Shown here: one piece after another, positions 1 to 9,396 of the stretch | Layout: every line of letters starts with the position of its first letter | Numbering within the stretch: position 1 is the stretch's first letter | Origin: Tetrapyrgos nigripes | Taxonomy: Eukaryota; Basidiomycota; Agaricomycetes; Agaricales; Campanellaceae | DNA: 64,000 bases | Reading direction: 5' to 3' | NCBI GenBank assembly: GCA_013368315.1 | Contig: JAACJM010000127.1 | Span: forward strand, 175,131-239,130 | Notes under the pieces: model-generated | Told to the model about the DNA's origin: nothing | Databases searched by the model: none | Seen by the model: the letters and a program-made list of their open reading frames with translations, nothing else | Position numbers and translations under genes: made by a program

Positions 1-1394
1 TTCCCTAGATGTGTATCCTCTGGAATGGAACCTTCAATCTTACTGTTGCCAATTGACAGGGAGGGCCGGCCATTTTCAGTACTGCCGAGGAGGAAAGCGG
101 ACTGTCCAGTCTTCTGAGACACGTAATGAACAGCCCCAGCTTCCGAAGGTAGCGATACTGTATGTTCATCGATGATAAATTTCCTGAATTTCCTGGTTGG
201 AATAAAGTCCCAAGCTGGTCGAAGAAGTTCAATGTCACATTGCGATGTCGACCTGGATGTATTCGAGGCTCGGACCCTGCGCCCTGTGACTAGATGCTCT
301 GTGACGGTGAGCTCCCGAACGTCATCCATTGGCGGCGGCGAGCTCGTCAAGAATACTTCATCTGCATAACACCGTACATATTGATGTCCACTCGTCTTTC
401 GGAGATAAATGGTCAAGTGGCTACCGCCTCTCGTGGACTGGCAAAGTAGGTGTGCAAGGAATATGGGTTCGCCAAAGTGCTCGGAACTGGAAGGGATGGG
501 ATTGAAAGGAAGATGGATATGCAGGCCGTTGTTATTGAAGGAATAGGATGATTTGTTACCGATGAATTCCACATTTGAAGCCTGCACGTCGCCTGACATC
601 CTAAATTCATAGGGTGATCGAGCTAGCAAACCCCTTGTCTCGGTTTTCTTGGCCGAGTCCGCAACCCAAGCAAAGATGCTGCGATCATCGGAAATCCTGA
701 TAATCTCCTGCTGTAGCCGCATGAACGCTTTGACCCCACCCTCACCATAGATCGGTGACATACTGACACCAAAAACCCCCAACAAACAATATGCTTGGTC
801 CTCCGGCCTCGTAGTCTCTCGAAATGCAGCCCATGACATCCTCTGAGCGACACTATATTCGTCGATAATCCGTCCCTTGAACACATCTACTGGGATGCCA
901 GTAACCGCCGACACTACACCCCGCAAGCCCCATCTGGTCCCAATCCTTTCCCAGTCCTTATCCAAAAACACCACGTATTGAGGAGCGAGCAACTCCTGAA
1001 GCGTCCAGCCCCTCCTGAACCATTTACTGCCTCTGAAGTTGGATTTTTCATTTCCAGGATGATACTCTCCAGAGACATCAGATAGGTAGACGTAACAAAT
1101 TGCTGCATCCTCGTAATACTGGTACATTGAGTTGAGTGCTTCGGAGAGCTCGGCGCTGCTGCTCTTGTCGATACAACATGAGTCGATCCAGATCCAATCG
1201 AAATGATAGCGACGAGCACGGGCACAAGCGTTCTCGACTTTACGCCAGCCGGCTTTGGATCGGGCAACATCAAGGTTCTGGATATCCTGAAAGCTAACCT
1301 CGTCCTGCTCCCAAGTGTGTGAGAGGATTGCATAGCACGGAATATCCGTGAAGAATTGCTTGACTGTGAAGTCTTTTGTGTTTAAGAGACGCAT
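1..1394 (-). CDS. HET-domain (heterokaryon incompatibility) protein, 3' end outside window
   Basis: An open frame runs from an ATG at 1394-1392 to the left edge, at least 464 codons without a stop. The protein starts MRLLNT and shows the HET order: YAILSHTW (residues 21-28), DWIWIDSCCIDK (66-77), YYEDAAICYVYLSDV (93-107), WFRRGWTLQELLAP (125-138), then RMSWAAFRETTRPEDQAYCLLGVFGV (split at 185-210) and YGEG (216-219). These are family hallmarks of HET proteins, which in fungi act in non-self recognition and cell death after hyphal fusion. The C-terminal part after about residue 260 has no motif I recognise. The gene is CpG-rich and undamaged, unlike the transposon genes around it. A TATA box and a likely 5'UTR intron lie upstream. 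The C-terminus and any partner domain are outside the window. Confidence 0.93.
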   Translation of the reverse strand, partial: MRLLNTKDFTVKQFFTDIPCYAILSHTWEQDEVSFQDIQNLDVARSKAGWRKVENACARARRYHFDWIWIDSCCIDKSSSAELSEALNSMYQYYEDAAICYVYLSDVSGEYHPGNEKSNFRGSKWFRRGWTLQELLAPQYVVFLDKDWERIGTRWGLRGVVSAVTGIPVDVFKGRIIDEYSVAQRMSWAAFRETTRPEDQAYCLLGVFGVSMSPIYGEGGVKAFMRLQQEIIRISDDRSIFAWVADSAKKTETRGLLARSPYEFRMSGDVQASNVEFIGNKSSYSFNNNGLHIHLPFNPIPSSSEHFGEPIFLAHLLCQSTRGGSHLTIYLRKTSGHQYVRCYADEVFLTSSPPPMDDVRELTVTEHLVTGRRVRASNTSRSTSQCDIELLRPAWDFIPTRKFRKFIIDEHTVSLPSEAGAVHYVSQKTGQSAFLLGSTENGRPSLSIGNSKIEGSIPEDTHLG

Positions 1395-1419
1395 AACAGA
1401 GGAAGTATCGAGAGTCGAC

Positions 1420-1531
1420 CTGAAAAACGAAGGGTCAAAAGAAATCCTGAGGAAAGAGTGTCGAGTACTTACTGAAGTGAGGGTTCAGGACAATCTGTTG
1501 AGAAAGCTCAACCACAGCTCACGCCTTTATA
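1420..1531 (-). promoter_or_regulatory. TATA box and likely 5'UTR intron of the HET gene
   Basis: On the minus strand a TATAAAGG box lies at 1524-1531, about 130 nt upstream of the HET start codon. Between them a 53-nt candidate intron at 1420-1472 has the donor GTAAGTACT and an acceptor preceded by a pyrimidine run (TTTTTCAG). The spacing and intron size suit a basidiomycete promoter and leader. The transcription start itself is not visible. Confidence 0.5.
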
Positions 1532-1541
1532 CACTGCTCAT

Positions 1542-2004
1542 AGACACTGCACGAACACCAGAGCTATCAGCATAACTACAGCTGAGTTTAGAACGAACTC
1601 TCAATATGATTCATGAGCACATCGATTTAGTACACGCCTTCAGAACGGTTCTAACTAGCTTTTCATGATCAGTCACTACACGTTCTTTGCCTTGCCCTCG
1701 GCCAGCTACAGTAGCCTTCACTAACTCGGATGAGGTACGCCTTCCAGCGTCAGCCATGCTGGCACATCACCACCCCGGAGCTTCATAACAATCCCCACTT
1801 CCCCCAATCATAATCCATGACCGTAGATGCTCCTCCACGCAACCATTTCCACCCCATCCCTTCTTTACTTAACCCCCTTTAAAGCTTATACCCACTTACG
1901 ACCTAGAGATTTCTTTCAACACCACTTCCCGAACAACGAAACAGGTACAACGAAATTCCAGTACCCTCGATCAGTTTGGCCCGATGACAGCCGTAAAGAC
2001 GTGC
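1542..2004. other. Intergenic, no gene seen
   Basis: No supported coding frame in this stretch. It holds pyrimidine-rich sequence around 1790-1880. A plus-strand reading from 1827 reaches 2075 but resembles nothing I know. Confidence 0.4.
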
Positions 2005-2245
2005 TCATGGCTGAGGCAATGCGAGTCCATGCGGAAGGTGGTCGGAGGATGCACGTTTTGAAGGTATGTTTTTGACCGGGTGAATGTGTCGTTGAGACTC
2101 ATTACTGATGCAAGGCTAGAGCATGCGGAAGGAGGGAGGTTGCACATTTTGAAGGTATGCATTTGACCCGGTGACGGTGTCGTTGAGACTCATTGCTGAG
2201 GCAAGACTAGACCATGCGGAAGGAGGGAGGATGCATGTTTTGAGG
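2005..2245. repeat. Minisatellite, about 2.5 copies of a 91-94 bp unit
   Basis: The segment CATGCGGAAGG recurs at 2028, 2122 and 2213, followed each time by GGAGG(A/T)TGCA and TTTTGA. The intervening sequence (GTGTCGTTGAGACTCATT) is also shared between the units. Periods are 94 and 91 bp. Copies differ at scattered positions, so the array is not very recent. Confidence 0.8.
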
Positions 2246-3640
2246 GTCCCCGACTCTCGTAGAGAGAGGCGAACTGGGAGGTGTCTGTCTGGGGCGAAGG
2301 ACTGCCGGCGCCTTATAATAGGGGTATAAGTTCAATGCCGACACAGAAAGAGACGTTGAGGTCCGAGGATGATGGATAAGTATACACAAAGCGTCAAAAA
2401 CCACTTGGAAGCCCTGATTGTTATGATCCTTAGAAGTAACGCACATTCATTTGAGACACACCTGGATGACCCAGACGAGTAGCGCCCAGCGATCTTTCAT
2501 AGATCTTGCTTCAATTGTGCCTGAGGCTTGAAATTTCTGAAAGCTTGCAAGTTTACCGGTATCACTTGAGGTTTACGTCCAGCGGCAGAATTCTGAGCAA
2601 GCAAAGATGTTGAGTGACATATGCTGAATGGGCTGAGGCAGCCAGAAGTAGGCAGGTCCGACTTCTCGTGCACCCGACAGCTCCACCCTTCTGTCGTGAC
2701 TCTATCCCTATTGAGGGTGGAACTGCTGTGCTGGTGTCAAGCCGTTACTACAGCCTGCATGTCATGGACTTGCAGCGCGGGACATCTAAACAGGATACGA
2801 TGTTTTCCGGTGCAATGGAGTATTTTGTGGGGGTGTTCACTTCCTGCACATTAATTAGTCTGATACTTTTTTTTAGGACGCTCAAACAAACGAGGATCAA
2901 CACCAAGTTCTCGTGGTAGAATGTTTTGAGTCAGGCCGGGTCATCAAGGTATACGAAAAGCATACTCGCGCATGAAGCCTCGCTTGTATTATTCCAAAGG
3001 CATTCGAATAGCATCACCGTGACATGCTCCATGACTCCTGACCGCCTTATTTGTCTCTCACATCTTTCGATCTCCTAGTCTCGAAGCCAGACTGACGATA
3101 TCTACTTACCACATTGACATGGTAGATATGTAGTCTGCCAGCGTCAATCACATAGGGCGCATAAAAATTTATGAGGTAATCAGGAAATATTCTCACGAAT
3201 CCTTTCCGGCATTTTGACCACCTCTTCGTCGCCACTTTCTGAAATTTACTTTACCTATGGTAACATCAAGTGGTTCCAAGACTACATACCAAAAATTGTG
3301 ACCCAAAACGCATTAGAACTCACGATAGAGAGTGAAGTTCATTTCCGCGAGTGTACAGCCACTTCCGCGTCCACTTGCAGCAATTCGTCTCTAAGGATAA
3401 GTACGGCTTTTGTTCAACTTGGCTGCCTAAATTTTTGAACACTATATCTCCTTAGCCTCCTATATACATACACCAAAAAACAAAGGGATTTGGCAGGGAA
3501 TTGACCGTGATTATGTAATAACTTTCTATGGGGGCGAGCCCTCAGAGATAAACGCTAGACTATCGATCTCCTTGTTTTCAACCTATCGTGCCATTTCTTC
3601 CGTTGTCTGGACTTACTTTCTTCAACTGTACATATCCTTC
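2246..3640. other. Non-coding stretch, possible gene remnant near 2.6-2.9 kb
   Basis: No intact gene. A plus-strand frame at 2614-2919 (about 100 residues, no ATG at its start) has a protein-like composition, including MDLQRGTSKQDTMFSGAM, and may be an exon of a dead gene. I do not recognise it. The rest shows nothing. Confidence 0.25.
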
Positions 3641-3642
3641 AT

Positions 3643-3720
3643 CGTACCGAAAGACTCATCGATCCCAATCTGCTTTCCTTCGCCTTAGTCACAGTCTTTC
3701 ATCTTGAGTCTTTCGGTACG
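3643..3720. repeat. Perfect 16-bp inverted repeat with 46-nt loop
   Basis: CGTACCGAAAGACTCA at 3643-3658 is matched by its exact reverse complement at 3705-3720. The right arm runs into alternating TACG. It could be the arms of a very small transposon relic or a transcribed stem-loop. No gene is adjacent. Confidence 0.75.
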
Positions 3721-3894
3721 TACGTATACTCTACCTCCCCCACCCTCTTTCCTTAATCTTAATTTCTTTTGTACGTTATTCTTAAGTATTTTGTAGAAAC
3801 CACTGTCTTCGAGTTTACTGTAAATCATTCATACTCGTCCTCATATGCAGTCGCAATTGAGAAAGCAAGAAATGAACGAGTTCCCCAGAAAGAT

Positions 3895-4330
3895 ATACCA
3901 AAAAAAAAGGGTTTTGGAGAAGGGTATAGGGACAGAGCAGGACTTGAACTTCGCTTCTCTAGATCTACTGATTAGATTAGATAGATAGATAGATTGGATA
4001 CACCCCGCCGGAAAAGGGTTCCCCGATGTGGGGGTACTCTCCATGGAACCACGGACTGGTTCAGCGGGGCAAGCAACAGCCAGATAGGGGCAAGCGCTAC
4101 GACGACGTGTCGTTGGTAGACCGTCTACCCAGTCTAAAGCGCTATAAGTATGAGTTACAGGTGAGAGTACATACGAAGAGCAATCAGTGTCCAGAGGGTG
4201 GCCCAAAAGTAACTAAACAAAATGCTACAATACAAAGGCTAGCAGGGAGACATTAAAAACCCAGGACTGATACACGATGTCCACTGGAATTGAAGCGCAT
4301 TAGCCAGATATGCTATCCGTTTTACTTAAC
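3895..4330 (-). repeat. SINE-like repeat, copy 1
   Basis: Read on the minus strand this segment contains a Pol III B-box-like GTTCAAGTCC inside GAAGTTCAAGTCCTGCTCTG, followed by GTCCCTAT and a T-rich tail ending near 3895. The same order (GCGCATTxxCCAGATATGCTAT, then the B-box, then GTCCCT, then a T-rich tail and GGTAT) recurs at 4420-4632. A tRNA-derived SINE is the simplest explanation. No convincing A box or full cloverleaf is present, so the assignment is tentative. Confidence 0.4.
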
Positions 4331-4419
4331 AAGCAGTATTTCTGGTATTCTCCTTGCGTATGTATGTATTTTAATTTGAAAATGATCGTTGATCAAGATA
4401 CTTGCTTCCATAAGAAATA

Positions 4420-4632
4420 CCAAAAATAAATAAATAAATGCAGGGACAGAGTGGGACTCGAACCTCACTTCTCTACGGATGATACTGAAGGAAGGAAGGA
4501 ATTTATACGCCGCACCGCAAAAGCTACAAAGTGTAACGAATAGTAGCTCTACGTGGACCCAAGTTACTGGATACAGCCAAAAGCCCCAAAATGCAGCGCA
4601 TTGACCAGATATGCTATTTGTCCTAGCTTAGA
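4420..4632 (-). repeat. SINE-like repeat, copy 2
   Basis: The minus strand carries GGTTCGAGTCCC, a good match to a Pol III B box, inside a block shared with 3930-3975. It is followed by CACTCTGTCCCTGCA and an ATTT microsatellite tail at 4425-4440. A block with GCGCATTGACCAGATATGCTAT at 4597-4618 matches copy 1 at 4297-4318. The copies lie in the same orientation about 300 bp apart. Confidence 0.4.
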
Positions 4633-5054
4633 AAGGGTGTTTCTAGGCTGTGGCAAGTTCATTCGAACGTGAGGGTATAGGTAAACTCGCCACTGCACCA
4701 GTAGCTAGTTGCCAGTATATGTGTCCCATTCTATCTGGTTTCAACGCACCTCTGACCATCATTGTTACATCGACTAGGGCGCAACGGCCATGCCAGCTCT
4801 TTGAGTTTTGTGTTCAAGTTATAATTGACTGAAAGTTGAGATCCCGAAAACGTCAATTTATATCACTGGTATGTTTGAGCAGCCTTGAGCGCGATCCCCG
4901 AAATATTTGGTGGATCAGTATACTAGTAGTAGCCCCGGCGTCGACTGATGAACGCAAAATGGTACCGAGTCTGAAGCTGGAGCACCGAAGACTAATCAAG
5001 GATCTTCAATGGTGTGGTTACGAATCCTATTTATAGGACGAGTCTTATTGTGAG
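4633..5054. other. No gene seen
   Basis: Short open frames only, without motifs, introns or composition that would support a gene. Confidence 0.35.
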
Positions 5055-5359
5055 CTCAAATGGCCGCACTTTTCGTATCCCGGGAAAATATATCCTATTC
5101 TGTCAGCTCGGCAAACTCGGCACTAAGCACCTTCTCCGCAAATTCTCCGCTATTCTCTGTCAAGCTTTCGTCAAGCAACGAACCAGTGCCCGTCCATGAC
5201 CCACATCTACCTCTTCAGAGTCAATTGCGTGTTGTGCAATGAAATTAGGACTCGTACCTGCCGCTGTATACAGTGGCCCGCACCGGCATTTTTCTCTCAA
5301 CTCTGCTTAGCCCCGTTCTGAAACTGTAGCTACATTTGATCAGTCAGAGTAGGCTCTTT
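5055..5359 (+). repeat. Dispersed repeat, intact copy (second copy split at 40.1/42.0 kb)
   Basis: This 305-bp block starts CTCAAATGGCCGCA and ends GATCAGTCAGAGTAGGCTCTTT. The same sequence occurs at 40132-40260 and, after an interruption, at 42015-42185, in the same orientation and with roughly 85-90% identity by eye. It has no coding potential. It may be an LTR fragment or another non-autonomous element. Confidence 0.75.
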
Positions 5360-6920
5360 CGACAATGATTGATTGTCTTGATTGGCGTCTATAGTCCCAC
5401 TGCGCATTCGCTAACGAAGATGGTGTTGTTCTTTACAGCTTTTACAGGTTAGAAATCTTCCCCTGAGTATTTCAAAGCTTGACACACTGTGCAATGAGAC
5501 AAGTTCAGACTGATTACTATCCTGAGTATTCGTTCACGACGAACCGAGCACCTGGATCCTATAATGATATCCTATCCTAAGAGCCTGGATTAAAGCCTAT
5601 GCAACTTTTTAATTTTGCTGACCTGGCATCTTTCTTTTGCCTTAGAATCAGATAGATTTCGGAAATCTCGAACTTCCTCGGAACCCTCATAGGTGTCCAT
5701 TAGGGACTTCGCCTGAAGCAGTTGTCTGCTCGACTCGGATTTGAATTCCCCGCTACTTGGACATAACAAATCGAATAAAATAGTTGTGTAGGTAGCGTAA
5801 CAATAAATACTAGTAAGTTGCAATTATCTATAGAACAGCTATAGTATCTGAATGTACGGTAGTTACTAGTGGCATTGGGTGGAATTACAGTGCGGACCAT
5901 GAATTAGTTAATATTGTTGGTTCTAAGTACTACCACCTAACGGCGTCCCGCAGCCACGCAAGAGGGACAGTATCTGTTGAGATGCGGAGCTGCAAAAGGT
6001 GGATCAGTACAGAGAAGAAGATCATACAGAACCAATTGAGCGCTTACTGTACATCTCAGGAAATTCGTGGCTGCAAACGTCACCAGAATGGGCCGAAGAT
6101 TGCATTATTTCATTTTACAGCACGGCGGCAAGGAGAGAGGGTAAAGTGTGGCAATTCATCAGAACTCCACGATTTGTCAAGACCCTAGGGTAGTAAGTAC
6201 TACTTACTATTGACGGCAGGTCTGTTGACAAGATGGACAGCTTCTCGGATGGAACGGGCTGAATTTGCACCGAGAATTTTCGCATTTGACCTATGACGAG
6301 GTTCGAGAGGTGAACATGAATCCAAGTCAGGTTCAACAGTCTCGCGCACCTCAACTTCGGGCTGAAAAGTCATACGAAAAGACTCGTCAATCACCGTCGA
6401 CTGAAGACAAGGTCAAGACCGACCTCGTTGATAGCATGATTGCATCTAACATAAAGGTTGCGAACACTGATGCGGTTCAGCGTACTATGAAGATGATAAT
6501 ACCAGCCCACTGACCGACGGAAACGACACATTGTTTTTGGTGTTGAGTAGCGTTAAGAGGAGTAAAAATGTCTTGAGAATGTTGTTGGAGATTCTCGACG
6601 AGTAACTGTGCATTCAAGTCGACTTCATCCGACTTATATACTGGAAATTTTCATTGACCGGGATTATGAGTATCAGCATCTTGTAGAAGGCCCTGGGTGC
6701 AAATTTCGTGCAATGATCATAATGGCAAGCGCATCGGGCCACCCGTTGAAGGACATAGTATAGAGATCCGTTATCATCATTCCCGTTGAGCGGCAACTCG
6801 ACTTTTTTGCTTCCTAGGAATTGACTCTGCCCTGATACCAACCCTAGCCCAGCTTGTCATCTCCCCGTAATCTATAAACTGAGGGGATTCCTAGCCAGAT
6901 GTATACAAAAACCCAGCAAG
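5360..6920. other. Non-coding stretch with weak coding-like patches
   Basis: Several short plus-strand frames around 5980-6510 look protein-like, for example WLQTSPEWAEDCIISFYS near 6070-6125. They are not in one frame and match no family I recognise. They may be remains of an old gene. Nothing else is seen. Confidence 0.25.
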
Positions 6921-7157
6921 TACAGTAGCTGCGAAAATTGATGCTGCTTCCTTTTTTGGAATTTAGCTCCGGGCTGGTTTCTGGCTTACTTCTTGATTCG
7001 GGATGGGTTAGGACAGATGAGAGAAGACCGCTGCACCACTTTTCTAGTGTTGTGAAGGCTGCGTTGAAGGAGAGTGAAGGAAAAGATTGTGACCCGGCAC
7101 CCCGGCACCCTGCTATTTCCAAAAAAGGAAGCGGCATCAATTTTCGCAGCTACTGTA
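6921..7157. mobile_element. MITE of Tc1/mariner type, 233 bp, TA target duplication
   Basis: Inverted termini of about 40 bp start CAGTAGCTGCGAAAATTGAT at 6923 and end with the complementary sequence at 7155, with one mismatch in the arms. TA flanks both ends (6921-6922 and 7156-7157), the duplication made by Tc1/mariner transposases. There is no transposase. Two antiparallel frames of 95-98 codons here are a by-product of the palindrome, not genes. Confidence 0.85.
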
Positions 7158-7512
7158 TCACTTTAATCAGGGATACATGGACTAAGCCATATATTGCCTC
7201 ATCATCGGTGATGCGCGAAGTATAGTCAACAATGTCGCTGAATGGCGGATCAACCAGAGCATGGCAAAGACCGTCTCCGACACAGAGCGGGTAGTTGAGG
7301 AAACCTATTGGAGCTCGCGATTGCCATATGGAAACACAGAGGTTTCACAAGGACGGAAAAGTAGCGGTCATGAATCTGACAGTGCCGTAGGTACCAGTCG
7401 GATGCTTGCCACACAGGAAACTATGCGCCTCGTGGCGAACAGTACCGGAGGAACTCGGACGTCAAGAAAAGAACGGGTTCAGAGGACGCCATCATGATCC
7501 TTTGAATCGAGA
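7158..7512. other. No gene seen
   Basis: A plus-strand frame from 7261 to 7497 starts with ATG and is hydrophilic and rich in Ser, Thr, Glu and Arg. There is no motif or supporting gene structure. Confidence 0.25.
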
Positions 7513-8229
7513 TTATTTACGATTGCAAAGAATCGCAAGGACTGCATGACGTTTCTTACCAGCGCATCCGAGCATCAAATCAAAAAAGTACCCAATGTAA
7601 TGCTTGGCCAGCGACTCTTGATCGCGTCGTCTCGAAGCTGCATGAGTGGAAGAAAGAAATTTCTGAATGAAAGGTGCAAAAGCGGGCATATCATAACCAT
7701 GACGGTGTTCTACGGACGTATTCTTGGTTTTTCTCTCATTCGAATCGGTCGCTAATGTCGATGCCACCGCATTGCCACGATGTTTCGTCTTTTTCAGCTT
7801 TGTTCACTGCGAAGCGAGTCGAGCTTCGGTCTCTTCCTGGTGGAGAAACCACGGCTAGAATAAATGGTCCACATTGCAGGCAACAGCGCTGAAACGACGT
7901 ACCAATTTCGCTTTGCTGCGGACATCCGAGGGGGCTTTGACGTCTCTGCCTTGGATCAAAAAAAAGCTATCATGCACCGGTGTCTGTCACGTTTGAACCC
8001 GGTCATCAACGTACCTGTCCGGAGCGATGCTTCTCAGCTCTCACCTGCGCCTTTTCTTCCTGAATGCTTGCGATGGAGCTGGCCAGTTGCAGTACATCCT
8101 AAAATCGCTGTCAGTGTCAATACTGAACAAAAGTTGAGACGAGGAATATTTCCGAATATAATCATGCACAGTCTGCTCTAGAACTCTCTCTGGCTGTTTC
8201 CCCTTATTCGTGCCATTTTTCTTGGCCAT
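7513..8229 (-). CDS. Doubtful small multi-exon gene, function unknown
   Basis: A minus-strand ATG at 8229 opens a basic N-terminus (MAKKNGTNKGKQPERVLEQT) and continues to RKKRRR near 8041, where a GTGAGA donor follows. A terminal frame at 7767-7513 reads as a protein with a basic patch (HAASRRRDQESLAKHYIGY) and ends KRHAVLAILCNRK before a TAA. Plausible GT...AG introns lie between, but I could not join all exons in one frame. It may be a small host gene or a remnant. No family recognised. Confidence 0.3.
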
Positions 8230-8671
8230 GCGGCGCGTTTACCCTGCCGGACTCGCTCGTAGTGCCAGTGCAATGAAATGTTCGGAAGAAGAATAATGCC
8301 CGGTGTATTACCTATGACGCAATACTTTTTGCGGCATCTCGGCCAGGCAGGCAAGGCAATGCCCTTAGCCAACAACGAATATCATTTTGTAAACATTGTA
8401 AACAACGCTATGACAGGCCTCTGCCTTGTTTTGTTCAATTCCTTGATGAAGAAGGCTTCAGCAATCCAATTGCTGAGCTGTTGAATCATCGGAGCAATTT
8501 TCTGTATGGGCTTGCGGCGGTGCCACAATCACATAACGTGCAGCTGGTAATCCATGCCACAAATTCTGTACCACTTTACATCGAGCTCCATATGAATGAC
8601 CATCTACTTCTACGAGCTCGCAAATGCGTAAAACAGCAGATTTCAGAAATTTCGCTTACACTTGAGTATCC

Positions 8672-8705
8672 ATTCCAAGTATACTGTGTACGATATACTT
8701 GGAAT
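8672..8705. repeat. Perfect 12-bp inverted repeat (hairpin)
   Basis: ATTCCAAGTATA at 8672-8683 and TATACTTGGAAT at 8694-8705 are exact reverse complements with a 10-nt loop. There is no T-run after it, so nothing suggests a terminator. It could be a cruciform or a minute transposon relic. Confidence 0.7.
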
Positions 8706-8863
8706 GGGGCACTGTAAGTAGATGACACAAGTTCCACGAAAGTTCTAAGTCAGACCCAGTACTTGTCTAGTCACTGGTAACCGGGTTACACAGCTGAATT
8801 CGAGGTATCTGAGCTGAGATTTCGACTCTGGTTATAAGGCACTATTAAGAGGCGGATCGAGTC

Positions 8864-9388
8864 TAGTATTGTAAACGGTCCGACTCGACAGCGGCTAGCC
8901 GACGAGCCGAGCCGGTATTAGAGCCGCGGCTCGGCTCTGACTGGCTCGCGGCTCGAGTCATCTAGGGTAGGTCAAAAATTTTGTCTGTGTGGAGCAGTCA
9001 GAGTTCCATTTCAGAGATGCCAACAAGCATTGGCTTCCTCACTTCCCTTATGAAGATGGCTGGAGCCTATCAGCCTTGTTGGAAATTGAAGTTGTCGAAC
9101 CTCGTCATGTCATCCTTGGCATGTTCCCACGACCTCGCTTACACCTCATTTTGCAAACATTCTTGTGATTCGTAAAATACACAGGTAAAACTACTTTAAA
9201 TTACTCATATATACTATTTACGGACTTGAGATAGCCTTTCAGCTTTGTAGGTAGCAATAGTTTGCTTTTTTCCGTAGACGATTGGATTTCACCGACTCTA
9301 AACGGCTAGAGTCGGAGTCGAGTCGATTTTACCGGCTCTGACAAAGAGCCGAGCCGGAGCGGACCATAGCCGACTGTTTACATCACTA
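8864..9388. mobile_element. Non-autonomous hAT-type MITE, 525 bp, 8-bp target duplication
   Basis: The ends are TAGTATTGTAAAC at 8864 and GTTTACATCACTA ending at 9388, forming an imperfect inverted repeat. ATCGAGTC flanks it exactly on both sides (8856-8863 and 9389-9396), an 8-bp duplication as made by hAT transposases. Subterminal regions (about 8880-8960 and 9300-9370) are rich in GAGCCGAGCCGG-like motifs on both strands, the sort of clustered repeat hAT transposases bind. It encodes no transposase. Whether the hAT gene at 36.6-39.7 kb could have mobilised it is unknown. Confidence 0.9.
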
Positions 9389-9396
9389 ATCGAGTC

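Noticed and set aside
6844..7225. Two antiparallel frames of 98 and 95 codons
   Set aside because: They are mirror images produced by the inverted arms of the MITE at 6923-7155.
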